Made by a program: the position numbers and the translations under genes
DNA from: Hyphomicrobiales bacterium
Lineage (GTDB): Bacteria > Pseudomonadota > Alphaproteobacteria > Rhizobiales > Devosiaceae
Assembly (NCBI GenBank): GCA_900470445.1
Contig: UCAU01000035.1
Span: forward strand, 1-49,162
Direction of reading: 5' to 3'
Length of the DNA: 49,162 nucleotides
The notes under the pieces: generated by a model
Told to the model about the DNA's origin: nothing
Databases searched by the model: none
The model's input: only the letters and a program-made list of their open reading frames with translations
In this document: piece by piece, positions 18,879-26,713 of the stretch
How positions within the stretch are numbered: position 1 is the stretch's first letter
Layout: each line of letters opens with the position of its first letter

Positions 18879-21474
18879 CGATGATCCCCCTGATTTCGGC
18901 GCGGCAGGAGCCGCAATTGGTGCCCGCCTTGGTGCAGGCGCCGACGGCTTCGACGGTGGTGCAGCCCTGCCCGGTGACGGCGGCGGCGATGGTGTTGATC
19001 CCAACGGAAAAGCAGGAGCAGACAATGGCGCCGCTATCGGGCATGTCGGCGCCGGGCCGGCCGGCAAGGACGGCCGAGCCATCGAGCTTATCCGCCGTGA
19101 GCAGGCCCACGGCCCATTGGCGCGAGACCAGCACCGGATCGGGCGATGTGTAGAGCGCGGCGATCAGCTTGCCGGCGTCCATGACGGCAAAGCTGCGGCG
19201 ACCCGAGCGGGTATCGAGGGCGGAGAGCACACGGATGGTTTCTGGCAGGGCGAAGGCGGCGCGGAGCCACGCTTCCCAGTCGGCAGGTTCCTCGAACCAG
19301 GCGAGTTCACCGCGCATGCCGCCGGGGGCTTCTGCTATGGCCCAATAGTCTGATGTGTCGAGCGATGGGCGATGGGCGGCGACGAAGAAGCCATAGAGGC
19401 GCACGGCGACGGGCTCGGCATGAACCAGTGCCATTTTGAGGGCGGGCTGGGCCGAAACCGGGTCGACCTTGGCGGTAACCAAGGCATCGACACGGCCATG
19501 GGAGGCGAATTGATCGGTCCAGTGCATGGGCACGAAAACGTGGCCGCGGTGCTGCCTGTCGGTGACCAGGGCGCGCACGATGGCGGTGCCGTGATTGTTG
19601 TTGAGCCGCACCAGGGTGGCGCGGCGGATGTTGAGCGCCTCGGCATCCTGGGGGTGAATTTCAACGAAAGGCTCGGCGTAATGCGCGGAGAGGCGCGCGG
19701 CTTTGCCGGTGCGGGTCATGGTGTGCCAGTGATCGCGCACACGGCCGGTATTGAGGATGAAGCTGCCCGGCGCCGGGGCAAAGGGCGGTGGCGGCAGGAC
19801 AGGCACGAAGCGGGCCTTGCCATCGGGCGTGTAGAAGGCGCCAGTGCCGAACATGCGGGAGGCCGATTTGCTGCGGATGGGCCATTGGGTCGGGGCGAGG
19901 CTGTCATAGTCGGCGCCGAGCAGGCCGGTGAGATCGAAGTCGCGCGCGCCGTCATTTTCGAAGGAAGAGAGGGCGGTGTGTTCGGCGAAGATGTCGGCAG
20001 GGCCGGCATAGGCGAAAGCGACGCCGAAACCCATGCGCTGGGCGACCTGGCTGACAATCCACCAATCGGGGCGGGCCTCGCCGGGCGCTGCCAGGAAGGG
20101 CCGCTGACGCGAAATGCGGCGCTCCGAATTGGTGACGGTGCCGTCCTTTTCACCCCAGCCGGCGGCGGGCAGGCGCACATGCGCGACGACGCCGGTATCG
20201 GTGCGGGCCGACATGTCGGAGACGACGACAAAGGGGCAGGCGGCGAGCGCAGCGCGGACGGCGTCGGCCTCCGGCATGGAATCGACCGGGTTGGTCGCCA
20301 TGATCCAGACGGCCTTGATCTGCCCCCGCGCCATGGCGGCAAAGAGATCGACGGCCTTGAGGCCGGGATTTTGGGCGACATTGTCGCTGCCCCAGAAGCG
20401 CCCTACCCGTTCGATCGCCTCGGGGGTGAAATCCATGTGGGCGGCCAGCATGTTGGCGAGCCCGCCGACTTCGCGACCGCCCATGGCATTGGGCTGGCCG
20501 GTGACCGAGAACGGGCCCATGCCCGGCCGGCCAATGCGGCCGGTCAGCAGGTGGCAATTGATGATGGCGTTGACCTTGTCACTGCCCGAGGCCGATTGAT
20601 TGACGCCCTGGGAATAGACAGTGACGGTTTTTTCGGTGCGGGCAAACCAATCGTAGAACAGGGTAATGGCGTGTTCGGACAGGCCCGTGGCGGTGGCGAC
20701 GCGAGCGATGGGCCAATCTTCGGCCACCAGCAGCGCGGCTTCCGCGCCGGAGGTGTGGTCGGCAACAAAAGCGGGCGCGGTGACGCCGTTGCGGGACAGG
20801 TGAGCCAATAGGCCCACGAACAGAGCGCTATCGCCGTCGGATTGGACCGGCAGGTGCAGGTCGGCAATGTCGGCAGTGACGGTGCGGCGGGGATCGATCA
20901 GCACGACGCGCATGTCGGGGCGTTCTGCCTTGGCAGCGACAATGCGCTGGTAGAGCACGGGGTGGCACCAGCCCAGATTGCTGCCGACCAGCACGATGAG
21001 GTCGGCCAGTTCGAGATCTTCGTAATTGCCGGGCACGGTATCGGAGCCGAAGGCGCGCTTATGGCCGGCGACGGAGGAGGCCATGCAGAGGCGCGAATTG
21101 GTGTCGATATTGCCCGAGCCGATAAAGCCCTTCATCAGCTTGTTGGCGACGTAGTAGTCCTCGGTGAGCAATTGGCCCGAGCCATAGATGGCGACGGAAT
21201 TGGGGCCATGCTCGGCGATAGTATTCTGGAAGGTGGTAGCGACAAGGGCCAGCGCGTCGTCCCAAGTGGCGCGGGCGCCGTTGATTTCGGGATGCAACAA
21301 GCGGCCATCGAGCGAGAGGGTTTCGCCCAGCGCGGAGCCCTTGGAGCAGAGGCGGCCGAAATTGGCCGGGTGGTCGGGGTCGCCGGCAATGGTGACGGAA
21401 CCATCGGGCTGCGGGGTGGCCAGCACGCCGCAGCCGACGCCGCAATAGGGGCAGGTGGTGCGGGTGGTGGTCAT
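18850..21474 (-). CDS. nasA: Assimilatory nitrate reductase catalytic subunit
   Basis: The 874-aa cytoplasmic molybdoenzyme reduces nitrate to nitrite. The N-terminal [4Fe-4S] ligands are C8, C11, C15 and C43 (C-P-Y-C-G-V-G-C-G … L-C-S-K-G). The molybdopterin-guanine-dinucleotide domains follow (G-S-N-L-G-W-C-H-P, Y-S-Q-G-V-N-Q-S-A-S-G, N-P-V-D-S-M-P-E-A). The last 60 residues form a BFD-like [2Fe-2S] domain (I-V-C-S-C-F-S-V-G … T-N-C-G-S-C-R), found in NasA forms that take electrons through this extra cluster. The start ATG is 7 bp after the nirD stop. No separate NADH-dependent electron-transfer subunit is in the window. Confidence 0.95.
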   Translation of the reverse strand: MTTTRTTCPYCGVGCGVLATPQPDGSVTIAGDPDHPANFGRLCSKGSALGETLSLDGRLLHPEINGARATWDDALALVATTFQNTIAEHGPNSVAIYGSGQLLTEDYYVANKLMKGFIGSGNIDTNSRLCMASSVAGHKRAFGSDTVPGNYEDLELADLIVLVGSNLGWCHPVLYQRIVAAKAERPDMRVVLIDPRRTVTADIADLHLPVQSDGDSALFVGLLAHLSRNGVTAPAFVADHTSGAEAALLVAEDWPIARVATATGLSEHAITLFYDWFARTEKTVTVYSQGVNQSASGSDKVNAIINCHLLTGRIGRPGMGPFSVTGQPNAMGGREVGGLANMLAAHMDFTPEAIERVGRFWGSDNVAQNPGLKAVDLFAAMARGQIKAVWIMATNPVDSMPEADAVRAALAACPFVVVSDMSARTDTGVVAHVRLPAAGWGEKDGTVTNSERRISRQRPFLAAPGEARPDWWIVSQVAQRMGFGVAFAYAGPADIFAEHTALSSFENDGARDFDLTGLLGADYDSLAPTQWPIRSKSASRMFGTGAFYTPDGKARFVPVLPPPPFAPAPGSFILNTGRVRDHWHTMTRTGKAARLSAHYAEPFVEIHPQDAEALNIRRATLVRLNNNHGTAIVRALVTDRQHRGHVFVPMHWTDQFASHGRVDALVTAKVDPVSAQPALKMALVHAEPVAVRLYGFFVAAHRPSLDTSDYWAIAEAPGGMRGELAWFEEPADWEAWLRAAFALPETIRVLSALDTRSGRRSFAVMDAGKLIAALYTSPDPVLVSRQWAVGLLTADKLDGSAVLAGRPGADMPDSGAIVCSCFSVGINTIAAAVTGQGCTTVEAVGACTKAGTNCGSCRAEIRGIIDAHRLAAAE

Positions 21475-21481
21475 CCCCGCC

Positions 21482-21814
21482 CTACTCCGCTGCCACCAAT
21501 GCAGCTTCGGCGGCCATGAAGATGCGGCCGTCGATGACGTCGATCGGATAGGTGCGCACCGAGCCTTCATCGGCGCCCTGAGCCTGGCCAGTGGCGAGGT
21601 CAAAAACCCAATTGTGCAGCGGGCAGGTGACCGAGGCGCCGTGGACAATGCCTTCGCTCAATGGGCCGTGCTTATGAGGGCAGCGGTTTTCGATGGCGAA
21701 GATCTGGTCTTCCTGGGTGCGGAACACCGCGATCTTGCCGCTTGGCGTGTTGACGCAGCGGGCGCCGCGGCGGGGAATGGCGTTGATCTCGCCGATTTCG
21801 ATCCAGTCGGTCAT
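21482..21814 (-). CDS. nirD: Nitrite reductase small subunit, Rieske-type
   Basis: The 110-aa partner of NirB in NADH-dependent nitrite reduction to ammonium has the Rieske fold. All four [2Fe-2S] ligands are present: C45 and H47 in C-P-H, C64 and H67 in C-P-L-H, with 16 residues between H47 and C64. The cluster is therefore probably real, unlike NirD proteins that have lost the ligands. The ATG at 21814 follows the nirB stop by 5 bp. A longer open frame upstream is only a shadow of nirB. Confidence 0.94.
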   Translation of the reverse strand: MTDWIEIGEINAIPRRGARCVNTPSGKIAVFRTQEDQIFAIENRCPHKHGPLSEGIVHGASVTCPLHNWVFDLATGQAQGADEGSVRTYPIDVIDGRIFMAAEAALVAAE

Positions 21815-21819
21815 ATCAA

Positions 21820-24276
21820 TTACTCCGCTGCGACCGGCATGCCGAATTCGGCCATGGCGGCGAATTCGTGGGCGTCCTTGCCGTTGACGCGTTCTTCCCA
21901 GGGATCGATCTGCGCAAAAGTCTGCGCATAGACGAAGCGTTCGTAATAGGCGCGGCGCTTGTCGCGATCGGCGACCACATTGGCCAGGATCGAGGGCGTG
22001 CCGACGCGCTTGGCCCATTTGTAGATGCGCTCGAGATAGCGGGCCTGCTCGCGATAGAGCTGGGTCAGCGCGACGATGATCTCGAGGGCTTCGTCCTCGG
22101 TATCGGCATGGCAGAGCAATTCGGTGGGCTTGATGTCCAGACCTGCAGCGCCGGCAAAGTGGATGTCGTAGCCGGAATCGACGCAGACGACGCCGATATC
22201 CTTGCAGGTGGCTTCGGCGCAATTGCGCGGGCAGCCGGAGACGGCGAGCTTGACCTTGGCCGGGGTCCAGGCGCCCCACATGAATTTTTCGAGCCGAATG
22301 CCCAGGCCCGTGGAATCCTGGGTGCCGAAGCGGCACCAGTCGGAGCCGACGCAGGTTTTGACCGTGCGCAGTCCCTTGGCGTAAGCGGCGCCCGAGACCA
22401 TGCCGGCGGCGTTGAGATCAGCCCAGACGCCGGGCAGATCTTCCTTTTTGACGCCGAGCAAGTCGATGCGCTGACCGCCGGTGACCTTGACGGCGGGGAT
22501 GTGGAACTTGTCGGCCACATCGGCAATGGCACGCAATTCCTTGGGATTGGTCATGCCGCCCCACATGCGGGGAACCACCGAATAGGTGCCGTCCTTCTGG
22601 ATATTGGCGTGGACGCGTTCATTGATGAAGCGCGACTGGCCGTCATCCTCATATTCACCCGGCCAATCGGCCACGAGGTAGTAGTTGAGCGCCGGGCGGC
22701 ACTTGGCGCAGCCGCAGGAGGTTTTCCATTCCAGTTCCTGCATGACGGCGGGAATGGATTTCAGACCCTTGGCGATGATCAGGCGACGCACGTCGTCGTG
22801 GCCATATTCGGTGCAGGGGCACATGGGCTGCACGGCGGCGGGATTATAGGCATCGCCCAAAGTGGCATGCAGGAGCTGCTCGACCAGCCCGGTGCAGGAA
22901 CCGCAGGAGGCGGAAGCCTTGGTGTGGGCACGCACGCCATCGAGCGTGGTCAGGCCCTTGGCCGTGATGGCGCCGGTGATCTTGCCTTTGCATACGCCGT
23001 TGCAGCCGCAAATCTCTGCCTCATCCGGCAATGCTGCAACGGCCGCCATAGGGTCCAGTGGGGACCCTCCTTGATAGGCCTGGCCAAAGATCAATGTGTC
23101 CCGCATTTCGCGCGTGTCGGTCTTGTTCTTGAGCATGTCGAAGAACCAGGGACCGTCGGCGGTTTCGCCATAGAGCACGGCGCCGATAATCTTGTCGTCC
23201 TTGAGGATCAGGCGCTTGTAGACGCCGGCATTGGCGTCGCGCAGCACGATTTCCTCGCGGTCCTCGCCCTCGCCGAAATCGCCGGCCGAGTAGAGATCGA
23301 TGCCGGTGACCTTGAGGCGGGTGGCGGTATATTGCGGCACGAAGGCCGCGCCGTGATCGCCGCCCAGATGCGCGGCCACGATATTGGCCTGCTGGTAGAG
23401 CGGGGCGACAAGGCCATAGCAGGTGCCGCCGACTTCGGCGCATTCGCCCAGCGCATAGATGGCGGGATCGGAGGTCTGCATCTGGTCGTTGACGACGATG
23501 CCGCGATTGACCGCGAGACCGGCTTCCTTGCCGAGGCCCGAATTGGGACGGATGCCGACGGCCATGACGACGATATCGGCCTTGATGATTGTGCCATCAT
23601 CCAGATGCACGGCCTCGACGCGGTCGGTGCCGGTGATTTCCTTGGTATTGGCCTTGGTGATGACCTGGATGCCGCGACGCTCCAACTCCTTCTGCAGCAG
23701 ATAGCCTGCAGCCGGATCGAGCTGGCGCTCCATCAGCGTGGGGGCGATATGCAGCACGGTGACCGTCATGCCCTGATTGATCAGGCCGGCCGCGGCTTCG
23801 AGCCCGAGCAGCCCGCCGCCGATGACCACCGCATGGCCGCGCGCCTTGGCGGCCAGCATCATGGCGTGCACATCGTCGAGATCGCGATAGGTCAGCACGC
23901 CGGCCAGCTTGTGGCCGGGCACGGGGATGATGAAGGGCACCGAGCCGGTGGCGATGATCAGCTTGTCGTATTCGGCTGAGGCGCCCTGCTCGGAGCGCAC
24001 GATGCGGTTTTCGCGGTCGATCTCGACGACCTTATGCCCCTTGTAGAGCATGATCTGGTTTTCGATGTACCAGTGATCGCCATGGATGATGATGTCCTCG
24101 AAGGACTTCTCACCCGACAGGACCGGCGAGAGCATAATGCGGTCGTAATTGACGCGTGGTTCGGCGTTGAAAATGGTGACGCTGTAGCGGGTCGGATCGG
24201 TCTCGAAGAGCTTTTCGAGGGCCCGTCCGGGCGCCATGCCATTGCCGATGATAACGAGTTTTTCGGTCTTTTGCAT
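21820..24276 (-). CDS. nirB: Assimilatory nitrite reductase [NAD(P)H] large subunit
   Basis: The 818-aa cytoplasmic enzyme reduces nitrite to ammonium by six electrons. Order of domains: FAD/NAD-binding pyridine nucleotide oxidoreductase (I-I-G-N-G-M-A near 8, V-I-G-G-G-L-L-G-L-E near 155), two BFD-like [2Fe-2S] segments (C-G-C-N-G-V-C-K-G … S-C-G-S-C; C-P-C … C-G-C-A-K-C), then the ferredoxin-like and siroheme/[4Fe-4S] domains. The siroheme-iron-sulfur ligands are C642, C648, C682 and C686 (C-x5-C … C-x3-C). I chose the ATG at 24276, preceded by AAGGAG at 8 bp; another ATG at 24294 is less well placed. It lies between narK and nirD in the same operon. Confidence 0.95.
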   Translation of the reverse strand: MQKTEKLVIIGNGMAPGRALEKLFETDPTRYSVTIFNAEPRVNYDRIMLSPVLSGEKSFEDIIIHGDHWYIENQIMLYKGHKVVEIDRENRIVRSEQGASAEYDKLIIATGSVPFIIPVPGHKLAGVLTYRDLDDVHAMMLAAKARGHAVVIGGGLLGLEAAAGLINQGMTVTVLHIAPTLMERQLDPAAGYLLQKELERRGIQVITKANTKEITGTDRVEAVHLDDGTIIKADIVVMAVGIRPNSGLGKEAGLAVNRGIVVNDQMQTSDPAIYALGECAEVGGTCYGLVAPLYQQANIVAAHLGGDHGAAFVPQYTATRLKVTGIDLYSAGDFGEGEDREEIVLRDANAGVYKRLILKDDKIIGAVLYGETADGPWFFDMLKNKTDTREMRDTLIFGQAYQGGSPLDPMAAVAALPDEAEICGCNGVCKGKITGAITAKGLTTLDGVRAHTKASASCGSCTGLVEQLLHATLGDAYNPAAVQPMCPCTEYGHDDVRRLIIAKGLKSIPAVMQELEWKTSCGCAKCRPALNYYLVADWPGEYEDDGQSRFINERVHANIQKDGTYSVVPRMWGGMTNPKELRAIADVADKFHIPAVKVTGGQRIDLLGVKKEDLPGVWADLNAAGMVSGAAYAKGLRTVKTCVGSDWCRFGTQDSTGLGIRLEKFMWGAWTPAKVKLAVSGCPRNCAEATCKDIGVVCVDSGYDIHFAGAAGLDIKPTELLCHADTEDEALEIIVALTQLYREQARYLERIYKWAKRVGTPSILANVVADRDKRRAYYERFVYAQTFAQIDPWEERVNGKDAHEFAAMAEFGMPVAAE

Positions 24277-24299
24277 GAGGGGGTCTCCTTGCATAAGGC

Positions 24300-25583
24300 T
24301 CAGGCCGGCTGCGTCACGGTCTGCCGGCGTTCCATGCGCCGGATGGCCGTGTGCATCCAAATGAGGGAAATGGCGACCAGGACGAACAGAGCCATGAAGC
24401 AGCTCGACCAGATACCGGTTAGATCGTTGAGGACGCCGAACAGGAGCGGCAGGACAAACCCGCCCAGCCCGCCGATCATGCCGACCAGCCCGCCTACGGC
24501 GCCCACATTCTGCGGGTAATAGGCCGGGATGTGCTTGAACACGGCGGCCTTGCCCAGGCTCATGAAGAAGCCGAGCACGAACACCAGTGCGATGAAGGCC
24601 CAGGGGCTGATGGCGAAGTGGAAGGCGACCGGCCCATTAATGCCCTGCACCACGAAATCGCCGGCGGGCAGCGAGAGGATGAACGTGGCCAGCAGCGATA
24701 CGCCAAAGGTCCAGTAGAGGATGACGCGGGCGCCCACCTTGTCACTGAGCGTGCCGCCATAGGCGCGGAACACGCTGGCGGGGATGGAGTATGAGGCCGC
24801 GACCATGCCGGCGGTGGCGATATCGAAGCCGTAGACACCGATCAGGTAGCGCGGCAGCCACAGGGTCAGCGCAACGAAAGCGCCGAAGGCGAAGAAATAG
24901 TAGAGCGCGAAGCGCCACACCCGGGGGTTGCGCAACGGCTCGAACTCGCTGAGCAGGCTCTTGGGCGTGTAGGCCTCGGTACGGCGGCGGATGGTGACCG
25001 GATCGTCCTTGGTGGTGAACCAGAAGATCGCGGCCATGAGCACGAGGGCCCCGGCCCAGATCAGCGCCACCGACTGCCAGCCCCAGGCCAGCATGACGAA
25101 GGGTGCGGTGAACTTGGTGACCGCGGCGCCGACATTGCCGACGCCGAAAATGCCGAGCGCCGTGCCCTGCTTGTCGGCCGGATAGAAGCGCGAGACATAG
25201 GCAACGCCCACGGCAAACGAGCCGCCGGCCAGACCCACGCCGAGCGCCGCCAGCAGCAATTGCTCATAGGTCTGGGCGAAGGCGAGCAGGAAGGTTGCAA
25301 GCGCGGCGGCCAGCATGGTCAGCGTATAGACGAGGCGCCCGCCCTTGCGGTCGGTCCAGATGCCGAGCACGACGCGCACCAGCGAGCCGGTGAGCACCGG
25401 GGTGCCCACCAGCAGGCCAAACTGGGTTTCGGAAAGGCCGAGCTGCTCCTTGAGCGACACGCCGATGATCGAAAAGATGGTCCACACGGCAAAGCACACC
25501 GTGAAGGCGATGGTCGACACGCTCAGGGCGCGGGTGGGTTCGGCAATGAGCGCAGGGCGTCCGCCCGCCTGGTCCTTGGTCAT
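24300..25583 (-). CDS. narK: Nitrate/nitrite transporter, major facilitator superfamily
   Basis: The 427-aa inner-membrane protein has about 12 hydrophobic segments. The family motifs are visible: F-A-V-W-T-I-F-S-I-I-G-V near residue 32, G-T-P-V-L-T-G-S-L-V-R near 60-70, G-I-W-T-D-R-K-G-G-R near 75-84, and G-x-G-N-V-G-A-A-V near 150. Arg in the G-S-L-V-R motif matches the nitrate-binding arginine of NarK/NasA transporters. It is the first gene of the narK-nirB-nirD-nasA-cysG operon and lies behind a sigma-54-like promoter and a NasT-type leader. It gives the cell a secondary nitrate (or nitrite) carrier beside the NrtABD importer. Whether nitrate uptake or nitrite exchange dominates cannot be told. 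Confidence 0.93.
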   Translation of the reverse strand: MTKDQAGGRPALIAEPTRALSVSTIAFTVCFAVWTIFSIIGVSLKEQLGLSETQFGLLVGTPVLTGSLVRVVLGIWTDRKGGRLVYTLTMLAAALATFLLAFAQTYEQLLLAALGVGLAGGSFAVGVAYVSRFYPADKQGTALGIFGVGNVGAAVTKFTAPFVMLAWGWQSVALIWAGALVLMAAIFWFTTKDDPVTIRRRTEAYTPKSLLSEFEPLRNPRVWRFALYYFFAFGAFVALTLWLPRYLIGVYGFDIATAGMVAASYSIPASVFRAYGGTLSDKVGARVILYWTFGVSLLATFILSLPAGDFVVQGINGPVAFHFAISPWAFIALVFVLGFFMSLGKAAVFKHIPAYYPQNVGAVGGLVGMIGGLGGFVLPLLFGVLNDLTGIWSSCFMALFVLVAISLIWMHTAIRRMERRQTVTQPA

Positions 25584-25611
25584 TGGAATAGCTCCGTCTG
25601 CACGCTCGAAA

Positions 25612-25675
25612 ACAAAAAAGCCGCCAACGGTTCGGCGCGGTCGGTTGGGGACCGCGCGAAGAACAGTTGGCAGCT
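25612..25675 (-). terminator. Leader terminator upstream of narK, predicted to be controlled by NasT
   Basis: Read leftward, the 5' arm AGCTGCCAAC (25675-25666) pairs with GTTGGCGGCT (25628-25619) over 10 bp including one G-U pair, followed by a U-rich tract (TTTTTTGTTTT). The loop holds its own 8-bp hairpin (GCGCGGTC / GACCGCGC). The 5' arm overlaps the second small hairpin (GGC-AAAGCT-GCC, 25669-25680), so the terminator and that hairpin exclude each other, as expected for ANTAR antitermination. Confidence 0.85.
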
Positions 25676-25706
25676 TTGCCTGGGATGATGCCCGTCATTG
25701 GACATC
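25669..25706 (-). promoter_or_regulatory. ANTAR (NasT) target: double-hairpin RNA element in the narK leader
   Basis: Hairpin 1 (25706-25687, read leftward) has a 7-bp stem GATGTCC/GGGCATC and the hexaloop AAUGAC. Hairpin 2 (25680-25669) is GGC-AAAGCU-GCC. Both loops have A at position 1 and G at position 4, the established ANTAR recognition feature. The second stem is only 3 bp, the weak point of the call. The same element precedes nrtA. Confidence 0.8.
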
Positions 25707-25750
25707 GATTGTGAAAGCGACCTCGGGAGGCGCCTCTTCGCCGTCAACAT

Positions 25751-25767
25751 TGCACGAAGCGTGCCAA
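25751..25767 (-). promoter_or_regulatory. Sigma-54 (RpoN) promoter of the narK operon
   Basis: Read leftward the sequence is TTGGCACG-CTTC-GTGCA. The GG and GC dinucleotides are 12 bp apart, and the match to TGGCACG-N4-TTGCW has one mismatch. Initiation would fall near 25740, giving a leader that contains the whole NasT element. Confidence 0.82.
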
Positions 25768-25861
25768 GTGCGGATCGTCAGAATTTATCGTTTAACTGCA
25801 AGGCCTTGAAGAAAGCGCCCGACCCGCCCGTAAAAGCTATGGAACGATGGGACGGCTCAAT

Positions 25862-25890
25862 TGGGCATCAATATGCCCACAATATGGGCA
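25862..25890. promoter_or_regulatory. Overlapping inverted repeats, enhancer candidate for the narK sigma-54 promoter
   Basis: TGGGCAT-N4-ATGCCCA (25862-25879) overlaps TGCCCA-N5-TGGGCA (25874-25890). The latter has the half-site spacing of an NtrC site (TGCACC-N5-GGTGCA) but differs in sequence. It lies about 100 bp upstream of the sigma-54 promoter, the usual enhancer distance. Alternatively it is a weak 3' hairpin of nrtD, since it starts about 20 bp after that gene's end; no U-tract is present. Confidence 0.45.
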
Positions 25891-25910
25891 AGACTAATTT
25901 ATAGGCAGTT

Positions 25911-26702
25911 CTAAGCAGCTTCCACAAAACGGTGGCGTTCGTAGAGGAATTTGAGCACCGCTTCGCGGCACTTGAGATAGGTGCGGTCGCCGGCCAGCTC
26001 GATGCGATCGCGCGGACGCTCCAGCGGCACGGAGAGAATTTCCCCAATGCGGGCAGAGGGGCCGTTGGTCATCATGACGATGCGGTCGCTGAGCAGCACG
26101 GCCTCGTCCACATCATGGGTGATCATGATCATGGTGGAGCCCAGTCGCTTCTGGATATCCATGACCGCATCCTGCAGGTGGGCACGAGTGAGGGCGTCCA
26201 GCGCGCCGAAGGGTTCGTCCAGCAGCAGGATCTTGGGCTGCATGGCCAGCGCCCGGGCAATGCCGACGCGCTGCTTCATACCGCCGGAAATCTCGGTGGG
26301 GCGCTTGTCCTTGGCATGGCTCATCTGCACCAGATCGAGGTTCTGCATGATCCAGTCATGACGCTCGGCGCCGGTCTTGGTTTTGCCGAACACCTTGGCA
26401 ACGGCCAGGTTGACGTTTTCGTAGACGGTAAGCCAGGGCAGCAGGGAATGGTTCTGGAACACTACGGCGCGTTCGGGGCCAGGGCCGTTGACCTCGCGGC
26501 CCTCGAGCTGGATGCCGCCGGAGGAGACTTCGGTCAGCCCCGCAATCAGGTTGAGCAGAGTGGACTTGCCGCAGCCGGAATGGCCGATGATCGAGATCAC
26601 TTCGCCCTGGGCGATATCCAGGCTGACATCCTTGAGGACTTCGGAGCGGACGCCACCACGGTCAAAGTGCTTGTCGACGTTTTCGATGCGGAGATAGGTC
26701 AT
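25911..26702 (-). CDS. nrtD: Nitrate ABC transporter ATP-binding protein
   Basis: The 263-aa ATPase energises nitrate import. Walker A is G-H-S-G-C-G-K-S-T at 40-48, the signature I-S-G-G-M-K-Q-R-V at 138-146 and Walker B I-L-L-L-D-E-P at 158-164. The signature form I-S-G-G-M-K-Q-R and V-V-F-Q-N-H-S-L-L-P-W are typical of the NrtC/NrtD/NasD nitrate group. I chose the ATG at 26702, 11 bp after the nrtB stop; the open frame upstream is a shadow of nrtB. There is no C-terminal solute-binding fusion of the kind seen in cyanobacterial NrtC. Confidence 0.94.
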   Translation of the reverse strand: MTYLRIENVDKHFDRGGVRSEVLKDVSLDIAQGEVISIIGHSGCGKSTLLNLIAGLTEVSSGGIQLEGREVNGPGPERAVVFQNHSLLPWLTVYENVNLAVAKVFGKTKTGAERHDWIMQNLDLVQMSHAKDKRPTEISGGMKQRVGIARALAMQPKILLLDEPFGALDALTRAHLQDAVMDIQKRLGSTMIMITHDVDEAVLLSDRIVMMTNGPSARIGEILSVPLERPRDRIELAGDRTYLKCREAVLKFLYERHRFVEAA

Positions 26703-26713
26703 GAAAGGGCTCC

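Larger units (their letters stand above)
25584..25910. other. 327-bp regulatory region of the narK-nirBD-nasA-cysG operon
   Basis: There is no coding gene. From right to left it holds overlapping TGGGCA-type inverted repeats (25862-25890), a sigma-54-like promoter (25751-25767), a NasT-type hairpin (25687-25706) and a terminator (25612-25675) before the narK start at 25583. The leader RNA would be about 155 nt. The nrtD gene ends at 25911, so the right part may also contain its transcription end. Confidence 0.85.

Noticed and set aside
18850..21648. 932-aa version of nasA
   Set aside because: The extra 58 residues are a shadow of nirD; the C-P-Y-C motif normally starts within a few residues of the N-terminus.
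21868..23979. 703-aa plus-strand frame opposite nirB
   Set aside because: No recognisable domain, while nirB on the other strand has all cofactor ligands.
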